Positions 25,525-36,739 of a stretch of 64,000 bases of DNA are shown here, one piece after another. The stretch lies in assembly GCA_011009095.1 (NCBI GenBank), contig VTPC01090701.1, positions 476,710 through 540,709 of the forward strand, in the 5' to 3' direction. Below the pieces are notes generated by a model that searched no databases, was not told the DNA's origin, and worked only from the letters and a program-made list of their open reading frames with translations. Made by a program: the position numbers and the translations under genes. Position 1 is the stretch's first letter. Each line of letters begins with the position of its first letter. This DNA is from Ignelater luminosus (Eukaryota > Arthropoda > Insecta > Coleoptera > Elateridae).

Positions 25525-27030
25525 TATTTAAACTCGAGGGAAAACATAAATAAGCAAGAATTCTTAGAAAATTATGTTAAGATAAATCCAGACTGTCTAA
25601 CAAACTTATAGAGGATTAATTAATTATTCTTGATAAGAATAAAGAATCCTTGGTAGATGTCGAATTTTTGAAAGATGTGGCATTGCCCGCTTCACAGTTA
25701 AGGTACATCGGATAATTAAAGTACATAAAGAATAAAATGTTAAATATGCCAAAGTATTTGAAACTTTAAAATATATATGCAAACAAAATTTAAAGTTCCA
25801 AAGAAAATTATGAAAAACCGTATATAATTGCATATCTGAAAGAATTTTTAGCAATAAAAGAAAATCGCTCAACTATCACTTTAAAAAGAATTTGTTTGAA
25901 GAAATGCCTGATACTAACTTATTTAATATGCGTTACGTACTGTAATCAAATCGGTTAAAAAGCCGAACAATTACTTTCTAGGTGAGAACTTCAAACAATG
26001 CAGTAGCACTGCACTACTGGAATTATAACATTATTGGTAGCAACTAGATAAATATTCGTTTTTCTTGTTTTTCTGATTAAAATATAAATACAAAACTAAT
26101 AATTATAATTAATACTTACTACTTTTTAAATTTCGTCTATTTTTTTATCTCTATTCTTTCTGTAACAGTATACCCTGTCTACTAACAAACATTTAATTTT
26201 TTCTATTGGTTGATTTAATAAATTTAAATAAATTTGATCCTGTTCTAATTATTGTAACGTAAAACATAATTTTTCATTTTAAGGCACGTTAAAATAAAAC
26301 TCAATTTTAATTTCCGCAGGTTAATTATATATTTTAAATTGCTAATTACTATTTTACATACGATTGGATTCTCTGTAAATTTTGCATTTAACAACATTAA
26401 TATTAATAATAATTGTAATTATAATTATAACCTTGATTTTAATAAAAAATGATACATAAGTATAGTGACTAAATTTCCTTTGTAATATTCTTCAAAGCAT
26501 TATTGGAAAACAAAGTACTTTCTAATTACTTTCTTTTTTTACCACGAAAAAACATTCTAAGACTAATAATAATGAATAGGAAATGGAAAATTATTTTGAG
26601 TCAAATTACATGGTTTAAGGCGATTATTATTATTATATACTGGAAAACCCGTTAAGTGCAATTTAGCTTCTTGCTATTTTTATTCTATTATAGTTACATC
26701 GAATCGTCTTATTAGATGCTTTATTTGATTAAAATAATTTATTACGAAATTAATTTTAATTTTTAATAATTACGAATAAATAACAATAATTTATTTCTTC
26801 CATTAAATTTTAATTTCTTAGAATCCTAAATATTCTAAAAATGAATAATACAACTCCATAAGTAAAACTCAACTTTTTTAATTTCCGTTACAATTAAGCA
26901 TTGTCAGGGCACTTTTAATTTAATTCCATTTACAAAAGGGTTGTTACTAGATTTAACTTCTTCAAATCGAGTTTTCAGCCAAAAAGGAAAAGAAATATTA
27001 AATTAAATGAGCAAATCTAAAATGAAACTC
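25525..27030. other. Very AT-rich DNA, likely intron or upstream of the 27033 exon
   Basis: Extremely AT-rich with many TAAT/ATTA tracts. If the - strand exon at 27033-27090 is real, this is its first intron. I could not find a second exon in it. Confidence 0.35.
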
Positions 27031-27032
27031 AC

Positions 27033-27090
27033 CAATAAAAACGATGTAATATAAAAGTGCAACAATGGGCCTAGAAGTAGTCCCGGCCAT
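27033..27090 (-). CDS. Candidate first coding exon with signal peptide, unknown gene
   Basis: On the - strand an ATG at 27090 in a good context (ACACG ATG G) opens 19 codons, MAGTTSRPIVALLYYIVFI, and leaves one base before the consensus donor G|GTGAGTTTC (GT at 27032-27031). The peptide has a short polar and basic start followed by a hydrophobic run, as expected of a signal peptide or signal anchor. The 27091-27160 segment upstream is markedly GC-richer than its surroundings and could be 5' UTR. The rest of the gene would lie toward lower coordinates but was not identified, so the product is unknown. Start, hydrophobic run and donor are seen; a gene is inferred. Confidence 0.5.
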
Positions 27091-28482
27091 CGTGTTGTTG
27101 CTGCACAACTGTCGAGCGTCTCACTAAACACTGCGGTCTGTCTTTAGCGTTCTTTCACTTAAATCTTACACATTGAAAATGTGCAAGAACTGGATGTTAA
27201 TGGCTATAGCAAAATCCCTTCTCTTTTTTATTCGGCCGATTATTTTTGTTTTATACACATTACTACTAAGTAACTACAAGAAAGGTGGTTTTCATTTCGT
27301 TTCATTTTCACTACTCTTACTGGACCTTAACAGATAGGCACACGCATCATCCACACATACACACGTTGCTAGTTTTTGATGAGTTTCTTTTATGGTAATA
27401 AGAAATAGAAGTCGAGTCCGCGCCCTTAGAAAAGGTGAGATAAGATTTAAGAGGACGTGTTTATATCTTTGCTGCGGGTTTAGTATATAATAAAATGAAA
27501 ATAAAACTCTTATCTTAGTCAAGATCAGTTTATGCGTTTTCCGTTTGTGGTTTGTATGATTTTTCCGTTTTTCTGTGTTTAAGCTGAAGATCTTTTTTTC
27601 AATTCCAAGGAAGAGTTACAAAATCGGTTTGTATCTCGTGAAAGTAATGCTTTTATGCTGTTATGGAATTTTTTAATACTTAGTTGAACTTCCCGACTTC
27701 AAGGAAATCTGTATCAGTCGAGAACGGTAAATGTCTTCAGCTAAATCGTTTCTAATTTGATTTGATAATTAAGCGAGTTATGTGAGCAACGTAATTGTAC
27801 ACTCGTTTCTTTAGATATTTTCACACAATAAACAAATAAGGTACAAATTGAATAATATAATTCCTCAAGATAATTTGCTTCAATGGTTTTTTTATGATGT
27901 ATTGTAACCTTATAATATAGGTATACAATTTGAGAAAATATAGTAGCTTACTTTCATTTTTTTTTGGATTAATAATTTAGATCATTAATATCCTGACTTT
28001 AATGTTTTTGGTTTTTGATCTTGATTGTTTGTTGAGGTCATTTCAGTTCTCAACTTATCAATTTTCAATATAGAAGTGGCCTTTTCTTTATTTTATGTAT
28101 TTAAAATATGGTATATCTGCATATATAGTGTGCTTTATAATAAATGCGTAGGTGGTTAGTTTTATTTTAATCTGTATTATAATATTATAACCATACTACT
28201 GCAATAGCATTTCTTAGCACGTTTTTTCTTTACCTGATAACTTGCAGAAGGTCACAATATCACAATTCCTAACTCTAGAATAATTAAAAAATAGTACAAA
28301 TACCTAAGAACCACTTTTCCGTGAAAAAACCGACCGTTGGAAAAGTCCTCTTTGATTTCGAATAAGCAATATACAGAGCGTTCTATATTTAATAAAAATT
28401 GTACCATTTAATTAACATTCCAGAAGGTTCTTAAAACGTTTCCAAAGCTTAATACTATACAGTCTCTCATTAAATACTTGTA

Positions 28483-29537
28483 CAGTGTGGAAAGTACTTA
28501 TGGAATAAATTATATAATTTCAGTACAGTTTCCGACTGATGATGTCACATGCAATGTTTTTAAATGGAATGGTACATTTTTAATTTTATTTTTGAATAGT
28601 ACTCTAAAAGACCTCTTCAACAAACTAATATTTGATATTTTTATTTTTAACAGTTTTTGAGATATTTACACTTTTATAGAACACAACAGTGTGTGAAATA
28701 AAAATGGTAAAACGTTTTTAATAATAAAATCAAAAATCGCAGGTGAACAATTTATTAGGATTAAAAAATATTTAGAACACTATCAAAATATTATCATATT
28801 GGGGCCTATCTTTTTGAATAATAACATTACTGGGGAACGGCATTTAGAGTCGTCAGCTTTGGCAGTTTTATATTCTAATCCGCAAGATCCAGATATTACT
28901 AATGACACCATTTGATTTAACAGGATGGAGCACCAGCTCATTATGCGCGTACAGTTATAGCTAGATCGCCAAACTTAAATCCATTGGACTTTTTTTGAGG
29001 TTATTTAAAAAACAAAGTATATAAAACAACAGGTCAAGATTTATATGATTTGAAGGAACGGATTACAACAGAAATTAGAGGAATAACACGTGACATATTA
29101 TACAACGCCAGAGACGAATTTTACTATAGATTGGTAGTGTAACTGCGAAAATTTTGAATATTTGTTACAATATTAAATAAAATGTTCACCTGTGATTTTT
29201 GAAATTATTAAAAACGATTTTACGATTTTTATTACAAACATTCTTGTTTTCCATAAAAGTGTAAATATCTCCAGAACTGTTAAAAATAAAAATATCAAAT
29301 GTTAGTTTGTTGAAAAGGTCTTTTAGAGTACTATACACAAATGAAATTAAAAAAGTACCATTTCATTTAAAAGAAATGTATGTGACGTCATGACTCGGAA
29401 ACTGCTGACGTCAAAAACATGCAAGGTAAGTCAAGATGTGCAAAATTAAAAATACTAGTTTACCTGTCTCGGTGTTTTTGCGAAATATCATCGGTACTAA
29501 AATTATATAATTTGTTCCATAAGTACTTTCCACGCTG
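28483..29537. mobile_element. Tc1/mariner-type element with very long TIRs, internally deleted
   Basis: The left end reads TA|CAGTGTGGAAAGTACTTATG from 28481 and the right end in reverse complement reads TA|CAGCGTGGAAAGTACTTATG, with TA at 29538-29539. The inverted repeats run about 275 bp on the left (to about 28757) and about 360 bp on the right (from about 29177). The right arm carries extra sequence near 29405-29500. Both inner borders share the AATCGCAGGTGAACA-type motif. Total length is 1055 bp. The centre holds a C-terminal transposase fragment (separate entry). The frame at 28478-28660 lies inside the left TIR and is not a gene. Confidence 0.85.
28795..29141 (+). pseudogene. Transposase relic (Tc1/mariner superfamily), C-terminal half
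   Basis: Translated + strand segments show GPIFLNNNITGERHLESSAL, then after a frameshift near 28915 QDGAPAHYARTV, RSPNLNPLDFF, a stop in place of the usual Leu/Trp, and GYLKNKVYKTTGQDLYDLKE. A further segment (ERITTEIRGITRD, NARDEFYYRL) follows, ending at a stop. QDGAPAHY carries the second catalytic Asp and SPNLNPLDFF the third acidic position of the DD[E/D] family common in insects. The N-terminal HTH and first catalytic Asp region are missing. Between QDGAPAHYARTV and RSPNL about 20 residues usual for the family are absent. It cannot encode an active enzyme. Confidence 0.85.
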
Positions 29538-29864
29538 TATATATATGTTACTTGTCAGAAATTTTAAGATTTTTCAGAATTATCAAAACAGGTATTTCTA
29601 AAGAAATAAGTCTTGACACTAATAAGCTAGTTGTGTAACAGTTTTTAAAAATGGTATGCTAAACGTCGAGCCAAAACTAAAATAATTTGGTATGTTTCAG
29701 ATAGAAACAACCTTAAGATAGTAAATACTACAAATTCTTAATTTTGATGACTGTTTATCAAATTCAGAAAGCTATCGACAACTTGGATCTATTCAAAGTG
29801 GAAATGCAAATCTGCTCAAAACCTTAATTGTCAATATTTTCTCTTAAATTAATTATTTACAGTA

Positions 29865-30400
29865 AGTTGTTTTGGCAGCATGACATAATTTGCAGACAAA
29901 AAGAACATACCATAGGAAGAGCTAATGGAAGTTATAAAAAAAGACCAGGACGAAAGAAACACCATAGCACGATAAAATAACAATGGAGATGATAAAAGCT
30001 GAAAGGAAATAGAAGGAACGAGAAATAGCAAAAATATATGTAGAATTCTAAGAAAACAACTTGGAGTAAAGCTAGGAAATAGCTAATATGAATCTAGATC
30101 AAGGATGAGTAAACCTGCCTCTCGATGCTGAATTGGTTCGTGCTAAACTTCCGGACCTGGTCTTCGGTTCTACGAGCTTATTTTGCATTTTATCAAACAA
30201 GCAAGCAGTTTCAGTATTAGACTCTCTAATAGACTTAATAAAGAGCTTAAAGCATGAATCAGAAAAAAAGACCAGAATATTCAAAACAATGTATAAGACC
30301 GATATTAGCCTATAGCATAGAAACAATGTGGACATACGAATACTAAAATTATCTAAAAACACAAGTTGTAAGTAAAAGAAATACAGTTCTAACTCAAAAA
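29865..30400 (+). pseudogene. Decayed LINE C-terminal relic
   Basis: The + strand carries LIDLIKSLKHESEKKTRIFK, and after a frameshift near 30290 reads IRPILAYSIETMWTYEY. This matches the post-polymerase motif of many non-LTR retrotransposons (IYKTxIRPILxYGxETW). Upstream to about 29865 the lysine and arginine-rich + strand sequence has LINE-like composition but no clear motif. Many stops are present. It ends just before the transposase-like gene at 30570. Confidence 0.5.
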
Positions 30401-30569
30401 ATTAACAAAGCAATTACAAAATGAACAAAGAAACACGTAATTTTAAAAACTTTATTATTCATCATCTGATGAACTCGAAAGAAATCGTTTAACTAGTGGA
30501 TTTTAATTTTTTATAAAATTGGTGGTATGATTCGGGAATGCATTTAGATTGACACAGACGCATCAAACT

Positions 30570-32578
30570 TTAGAATTTCTTCTGTTCTATTGACAGTAAA
30601 CTTGAATAGAGTGAGGGAACAACATCGGATAAACAGGAAACATCTCTTCTAGTGAAAGTTTTTTTGATAACCACAGACTTGAACTCAGTATCGCTTAGTC
30701 TTTCCTTAAAGAAAATTCGTGTGGGATCTTCTTTTCTATATTGCAACCATTTGATTTTCAACCAGTTGGCAACCGATCCATCGTCAGCTTTGTTTTTATT
30801 CTTTATAACTGTAGACGAGAATTTCTTAAAATCCACGAAATCAGTATAATTCAGTTCCACCACCCTATAAAATGGTTCTTTTGTTTTGGTAGTATGTGCC
30901 ACAGTATACCAAGATTCTGGTGTGAAAACATCCACTTTACTTCCTCTGCTTTCAATGGCAAAATGTACACTGTCACATTCCATTTCAGAATGTCCAGACT
31001 CCATAAATGTTTGGTTGATAATCTCAACTGGAAGTAATAAAACTGCTACTAAAAACATTACTACATTGATGCAGTTTCGATTTTGTCCGGTTGCAGTATC
31101 CGAGTAAAGAGTAACCTCTCGTATTTCGGAGTTAAGGTCTGTTAAACACTTCCACAAACAAGTTGCAATTTTCGACGATCGCCTTTTTCCTACACCATCG
31201 CGCCACATATAGTTGACTGCTTTGGAATTCGCTAAATTATAAATTGTAAAGTTGAAAGTTTTGAGTTTTTGAGAATAATATAATTTCCCTACTTTCAAGG
31301 AAGATGTAATAAGAATCTTCTCCATATCCATAGTGAAACAAGCAATACTACTGTTTAATTTCGCTCTTTCTTTATCATTTTTTTTGTGATTCCTTGATTC
31401 TTGTTTTCTCAGCAGATGTAAGTCATAATCTTCTTGCAAAGTAGTTTTAGATTCTTCATTCAAAGTAGCATACTTCGTACAAAAGTCACATTGATCTTTC
31501 TTTTGACGATGAAATCTATAATTGAATTTGGTTGTGAAGATGTGCCTGTAATAACTATGTTTCTCAGGCACAACACCTAACTCCTGACAGCGCGCCTTAT
31601 AATCACTACAAAACCGCGTCTCAGAAAGTCCTGATAAAAGGTAGTTTTTTTTGTACTTCGATGATAATGAGAAGAAACAACTGGTAAAGACTTTATGTGA
31701 TCTCGTATAATCTCTTTCACTTCGTCACTTTTCTTTTGCGGTGGACTTTTCTTACCACGCCTATCTGCTTCACTAGTTGCACTCTGCGTTAATTTACTAA
31801 TGGCAGTCTTAACTGTTTTAATGAAAATATATCAAGAGTTGCTAAAAAGAATTTCTGACTAACTTGATGTTCTCCGATTAACATTTTCACTGTAACCTTG
31901 TTTTTTAGGAATACGGGAAACTTTCGATATAAACTTCCAGCGCAACTGTTGTGTTTCCAACTGCAGAAAATCTTTAAAAATCTGTTGTCGAAGAACTGTA
32001 TGCATTTATAATGACACTTACAATCAATATCTCTGACGTTACGCCCACGTTTAAGCTTTCCGTTTTGCGTTAAATATTCCTTGCTCTGCATCCTCAGTTT
32101 TTTCTGAATATTTCTTTTCCACGTGGAAGGATCCCTTATTATTTTTCGAGTTTTTTTGAGTTTCTATGTTTCTGTCCTTCGCGATCTTCTTCAGCATCCT
32201 TTCTTAAGTTGCTATGTGGATTAGCAGCTGATACTGACGTTGAACAACAGCCTAGATTATTTTTAGATGAATCTGAATCCTCTTCGCGTTTGTAATCGGG
32301 ACTATAAATTGAGTCTTCAATATCGCTCTAATCTAGTATCGTTTTTACTGCTAATATCTTCTTGAAAGTTTGATGTAGAAGGCTCATCAATATACAAACT
32401 GCTCCCAGCATCACGTCTGTCATGTTCTGATATAAAACGAAACGAAAACGAAAAATCAAGTTTAATATCACTTTTATAAGACATAAAGAAACTCACCAAT
32501 CGGTACCGGAGTTAACAAAGTATATGTACGTCTTTCCGAAGAAATTTCGATGTTGTTATCATTGATTTTTAGGTTTTG
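30570..32578 (-). pseudogene. Transposase-like gene of the insect YSDxxxGQNRN family, frameshifted
   Basis: The longest intact piece (30570-31571, 333 codons, open further upstream) reads YYRHIFTTKFNYRFHRQKKDQC, a Zn-ligand-like DFC, then FTMDMEK, LYSDTATGQNRN and SGHSEMECDSVHFAIE. These are the hallmark blocks of a large insect family resembling an RNase H-fold DDE transposase (I recall it as DUF7869-like). Farther upstream on the - strand are HIKSLPVVSSHYHRST, AISKLTQSATSEADRRGKKS, KCHYKCIQFF, RDPSTWKRNIQKK and the acidic SDIEDSIYSPDYKREEDSDS. Frames shift at an A8 run near 31650, near 31820, at an A-run near 32155 and near 32330. A short intron (32496 to about 32424) has donor GTGAGT and acceptor TTTATATCAG, and its phase joins TPVPI to EHDRRD. 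No termini were resolved. Confidence 0.8.
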
Positions 32579-32939
32579 CGCCAATTAAACAAATAATTTA
32601 CCTCTACAACTTATCACTGCAAACAAATTTTATCATCACCACACTTTCTACATTGGAAATGAACACAAAAGATTTAACTGCAGACACGACAATAAAATAC
32701 AATTGTGTTTCAACCTGAATTTATGTTGATAAAACCTTTTCACTACTACAGATGCACGATGCCTCAGCAGAAAATTATTGGCTGTGAAATGTTCTAATTC
32801 ACATAAGACTATTCACTTTGAAATTCTTGTGTCTTAGACCTATTCACAATTTTCTAGTACATATCCAATTACGTGCATTTTGACTTAAATCTATTAACCA
32901 CAGCATATTTCCGACTTTTCTGAATTTGTTAGAAGCCCT

Positions 32940-34140
32940 AACTCAAAAAGGCATAATTGGGAAGAAGGAAGAGAAGACGGTAGAGGGTCTACGTCCAACG
33001 AATGGAGGAGAACAGAATAACAAAAATAAAAATGCATGAACAACACTCCATACGTAACCAGACCAGAAGGAGAATTTCTAAAAGGATGGAAAAAAGCTGG
33101 ATTTCTAGCTCACAAAAAGGACTTGAAAATCGAAATAAAACAAGTTCTATAAAAAAGAAGTGAGTAAGTAACTTTCGAACGGAGATTTAACTAAACGATT
33201 TAGTTTTGATGTTCGAGGAGTAAGATGTTTTGTCGGTATACTAATCAGTTCGGTCCGGAGCCAAGCTTGATCACCGCTAATGCGGACCAAACCCAAGAGT
33301 TAAATATGTAATTTTTATAGCAACACAAGTTAGAGAAAAGTCAATTACAAAATCTCAAGAACTACATATCTGGAATATCTTAAAGAAAGTAGGTACCCAA
33401 CAGAGGTACATTAAGCCTGTATAGGAAAATAAAAATTACTTATGTCAGAACAAAAGAGTTTGAGATCACCAAGGGAGTTAAACAAGAGTCTTTTACTGTT
33501 TTCTCTAGTAGTGAACAAATCATCAAAATTGGAAGATAGAAGAGTCAATACATCAGAAATAATTACGTAATTTGGGCGATATGGTAATAATAACAAAAGT
33601 TACAACCATGAACCGTAACCTATAAATCTACAGAAGAGCAGCGGAAAACGGAAGAAATAAAATTATAGTAATTGAAAGTCAAGAGAAAGCAAAGTAAATC
33701 TAAATAAAGTAAATAATGTAGGAAAAATAATTAAAACAAACGAACAAATTTAAATATCTAGATACAAAGAAAATACTTTACTTACATACCAAAAGAAGTA
33801 GAGCAATAAGAGAGAGTGACTTTTCTTATTCAAATATATGACTCAGAATCGCGAAGTCACAAAACAATGCGAAGAAATCAGAAATATAAAAATGAGATTC
33901 CTAGGAAGAATACATAGAAAAACAAAAGTGGGTACAATTATAAATATAGTGAGAATAGAAAACAATATGAAGAAGAGATAACTAGGTTAGTTTGGACGTA
34001 TAACGAAGAAGAAACATTAATAGAAAAAGTAAGAAATGCAACAGAAAAAAAGGAAAATAAAGTGAACGGTGATTAAACCGCTTGCAAAAAACAGAAAAAA
34101 GTAGCCTTGCACTTGTAGGGATAGAAAAGATTTTTCTGGA
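32940..34140 (+). pseudogene. Heavily decayed LINE relic
   Basis: Short + strand segments in shifting frames match non-LTR polymerase and downstream blocks: EGEFLKGWKKAGF near 33069, RTKEFEITKGVKQ near 33440 (usual family form xTTKGVKQGD), MRFLGRIHRKTKVGTIINIV near 33891, and a following FGRI-like motif near 33995. The order fits one element read 5' to 3'. No reading frame survives and the catalytic block is not readable. The clade cannot be assigned by eye. Confidence 0.55.
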
Positions 34141-34438
34141 TTAAATAAGTAAATACTAAAGTGTTTTGACAGATGGAATCCATTTATTCTTGAGCTCGAT
34201 GTCTAGATTTTGGGTTTTAGTCATCTGTTAATTGTCGTTTTGATGATCATCATTACGATATCAAAACTACTTGAACCTACCGCATAAGTTTATGCCATAT
34301 CGACAAACATTAGAACCACTTTATTTACTTTAATAATTTTCTTGAGTTAATCACTCATGACATACTTAAGTTATTATTGACGTCTTTACAATAGTTCATA
34401 TTACAATTTAAATTAATTAAATTAATTTAAAAATCTTT

Positions 34439-34509
34439 ACCGCAGTTAGGATTCGAACCTACGTAACCTATCTCGCGTAAGGTGCACTAACCAACTGTGC
34501 TACCGAGGT
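34439..34509 (-). pseudogene. tRNA-like sequence, arm L
   Basis: Read on the - strand: acceptor ACCTCGG, TA, D-arm GCAC-AGTTGGTTA-GTGC and T-arm GTAGG-TTCGAAT-CCTAA. It has a good A box (TAGCACAGTTGG) and B box (GGTTCGAATCC). Relative to arm R it lacks one A in the anticodon arm and has one T-stem mismatch, so the anticodon stem cannot form normally. I take it as a tRNA-derived pseudogene or SINE-like copy. Confidence 0.6.
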
Positions 34510-34626
34510 AGGTTATCCTAGTTGGTTAGTTAGGTTCAAATCTTTCTAGATATTAAATTTATTTTAATAATTTTCTTGAGTTAATCACTCATGACATACA
34601 TTAAATTATTAATGACGTCTTTACCT

Positions 34627-34698
34627 ACCTCGGTAGCACAGTTGGTTAGTGCACCTTACGCGGGATAAGGTTACGTAGGTTCGAATCCTACCTGCGGT
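34627..34698 (+). tRNA. tRNA-like sequence, arm R (isotype uncertain, probably not a working tRNA)
   Basis: The cloverleaf is nearly complete: acceptor ACCTCGG with CTGCGGT (one T-C mismatch, one G-T pair), D-stem GCAC/GTGC, anticodon stem CCTTA/TAAGG with loop CGCGGGA, and T-stem GTAGG/CCTAC around TTCGAAT. Standard numbering gives anticodon CGG, but position 33 is G instead of the near-universal U. Pol III A and B boxes are intact. The AT-rich tail GATTTTTAAATT follows. Best read as tRNA-derived and perhaps transcribed; a decoding role is doubtful. Confidence 0.45.
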
Positions 34699-35756
34699 AA
34701 AGATTTTTAAATTAATTTAATTAATTTAAATTGTAATATGAACACTTTATTTTGTATCTATTTCTCCTAAATTTACCATCTTTCACATTACACGTAACAA
34801 AAGACCAATTTAGAATTTTTTGTTTCTCAATCTTTAGAAAACGGCAAAATATCTTGATAAAGTCTAATATTGACTCCGTCGCAGAAGGAAAAAGAAGAAT
34901 AAGTACTGACAGCTAATTTTATGCAAATACAGATTTTTCCATTACTGTCTTTTCAGCATGATCATACATAATTCCTTTAATCTGATATGGCAGTTATAGG
35001 CACTAACAAGGGAAATCATGAATGATAGCTCAACCTACACTTTTTCTTGTAGCTTTTATCTTGAAAACGGTGCGTATATCGACGTATGTAAAATCTGTTA
35101 GTAAAATAATTTTCACTATTAACAACACATTTTAGTGAGTTGCGGGATAACTTTTACGTTCTGATAACTCAAGAACGATCACGTTAAAGCATCCAAAGTC
35201 TTTATTACGTTTGTTTTTCAACTAACTCCTAAGCATAATCTTGTTCAAGTCAGCCAATATCAGGTCATGCAGTCCTTAAGTTAAAATTCTTCTGAGTAAT
35301 TCTTTTTAAAATTGATCAAGAAAAATCAGAATATCTGATAAAATTTAAAATTAACTTTAAAATTGAATAGCCATACAATCTAAAATGCAATTTTCTAAAC
35401 CTAAACTAGAACTAAAAATTCAAAGCTACAAAACTAACTAGTTAGTAACTCAGCTAATGCATTTTTAGTCTACACATAAATAAATACCTGCCGACAGACT
35501 AGCTTAAGGTCGGAGATGGGAGGGTGAAATATATGCCTCTAATGTTCAAACCTAAATTTAGCCCAAAGTCCAGAGCTAATGTAAATTCGTCAAAATTGAA
35601 AGCACCAATTACGGTGTTGCTTTCAGACAGAAGGACTCAATGGTTAATTCCACCATCTTAATAAAGGACAAGTAAAGACGCTGTGGTATACTCTTAAACA
35701 TGAGAATTTAACCTCTAAAACTCTTAAAAACAACAAGAAATTAATCAAAACAAATA

Positions 35757-36739
35757 CAAGGAGCGCTCAAATTTAAATTGTAGTTTATTAATTATTCAGA
35801 AAATGACGTAAAAGAAGTATTTTACATAATGTCATTTTCAATGTACCGGTCCTATTTTTCCGGCAGCTTCCGCAATTATTGAAAAGAAATTCTTGTGGCT
35901 GCAAATGCACCCATTCCCGAACAGCCTCAATCAAGTCTTCGTTGGAACAAAACTGTTTCTCCCCTAAAACGTCTTTGAAAAGTCAGATGGAGAAGAACAT
36001 TCCACTTTAGTTTTCGAATTCTAACTACATGCGGGCGCGCGTTATCTTGTAAAAAACAGACAGAAGACTAGCCTTTTCATTGTTGTTTTGGATAGTTGGT
36101 TCAGTAACTTGGAATCAATGTGGAAAACGCTTTTCTTATTCTAAAAGCCTTTTTTTTGTTGCCGATATTTTTGGGCGTTTATTCTCGACGCGTTCTCGCC
36201 CATCTTTAAAAGCTTGTGTTATTTATAGAAGCCTATGTCAAACAGTGTTTTTCCGCTAAACTGACTTTGGAGTCTTTCACAAATTTCTCATCGTTGCACG
36301 CCTTCCTTCGTAAGATATTTAACAATAATACGTTGTTTTACTGCTTGTGTTCAGGAGCAGTCAGCAAATGGTAGCACTTGAATCAAAACTTCCTAGACGG
36401 TTTGCAGCAATCATCTGCAATACGTTTGCTAGCGGTACTTCACATAGCACTTTCATATTCTGCTGCCGTTTGTATTTGAGGTTGAGTAGAAGTTGTTGCG
36501 TTGGTTTTGATGTTTCTGTAGAGAAAAGCAGATTATTCGTCAAATTTGTAGAATAAATTGTCAATGTAATCGTTGAGGAGCAGGGAAGCAATTACTAGTA
36601 GAGTATAACCATAAATGCTGACCTGATCACTACTCTTGGACACAAGCCTTGTTCCAGGGCGCATCAGGTAGTGTATAGAATTTTATTTCTTTGATTTGGC
36701 ACGCAATTCAAATTATAATCTAAATTTGAACGCTCGTTG
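35757..36739 (-). mobile_element. mariner-family element with both TIRs, dead transposase
   Basis: The left end (+ strand) is TA|CAAGGAGCGCTCAAATTTAA and the right end in reverse complement is TA|CAACGAGCGTTCAAATTTAG. The outer TA pairs lie at 35755-35756 and 36740-36741. Total length is 983 bp, shorter than the usual 1.2-1.3 kb of mariners. A - strand transposase relic fills the inside, which fixes the element's orientation. Confidence 0.85.
35845..36345 (-). pseudogene. mariner transposase relic
   Basis: N-terminal HTH-like segments on the - strand read VKQRIIVKYLTKEGVQ, EICERLQSQFSGKTLF and FYK-HKLLKMGENASRIN, the typical start of a mariner transposase. Toward the C-terminus LQDNARPHV (second catalytic Asp) appears near 36050. 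A deletion then removes the HPPYSPDLAPxD block, and NEDLIEAVREWVHLQPQEF, LRKLPEK and DRYIEND follow in shifting frames. The first catalytic region is also missing. The two frames at 36347-36591 lie just beyond the HTH and have no motif. Confidence 0.85.

Larger units (their letters stand above)
34331..34743. repeat. tRNA-like palindrome interleaved with a direct repeat
   Basis: Order: direct repeat copy 1 (34331-34389), inverted arm L (34394-34512), spacer (34513-34563), direct repeat copy 2 (34564-34624), inverted arm R (34624-34743). The arms are about 119-120 bp and differ by about three changes. Each contains a tRNA-like sequence plus an AT-rich tail ending GTAATATGAAC. The direct repeats (TTTTCTTGAGTTAATCACTC core) differ at a few positions. 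The spacer holds a shortened third copy, joining AGTTGGTTAGT (D-loop part) to AGGTTCAAATC (T-loop part). Confidence 0.85.

Noticed and set aside
29425..29432. GCAAGGTAAGTC resembling a splice donor
   Set aside because: It lies inside the right TIR of the 28483-29537 transposon, with no exon upstream.
30652..31107. Three overlapping + strand frames
   Set aside because: They are antisense shadows of the transposase-like gene, which carries the conserved motifs on the - strand.
35598..35626. Hairpin GAAAGCACC...GGTGTTGCTTTC as a possible RNA element
   Set aside because: The stem is short with a bulge, lies alone just outside the mariner, and shows no other structured context.
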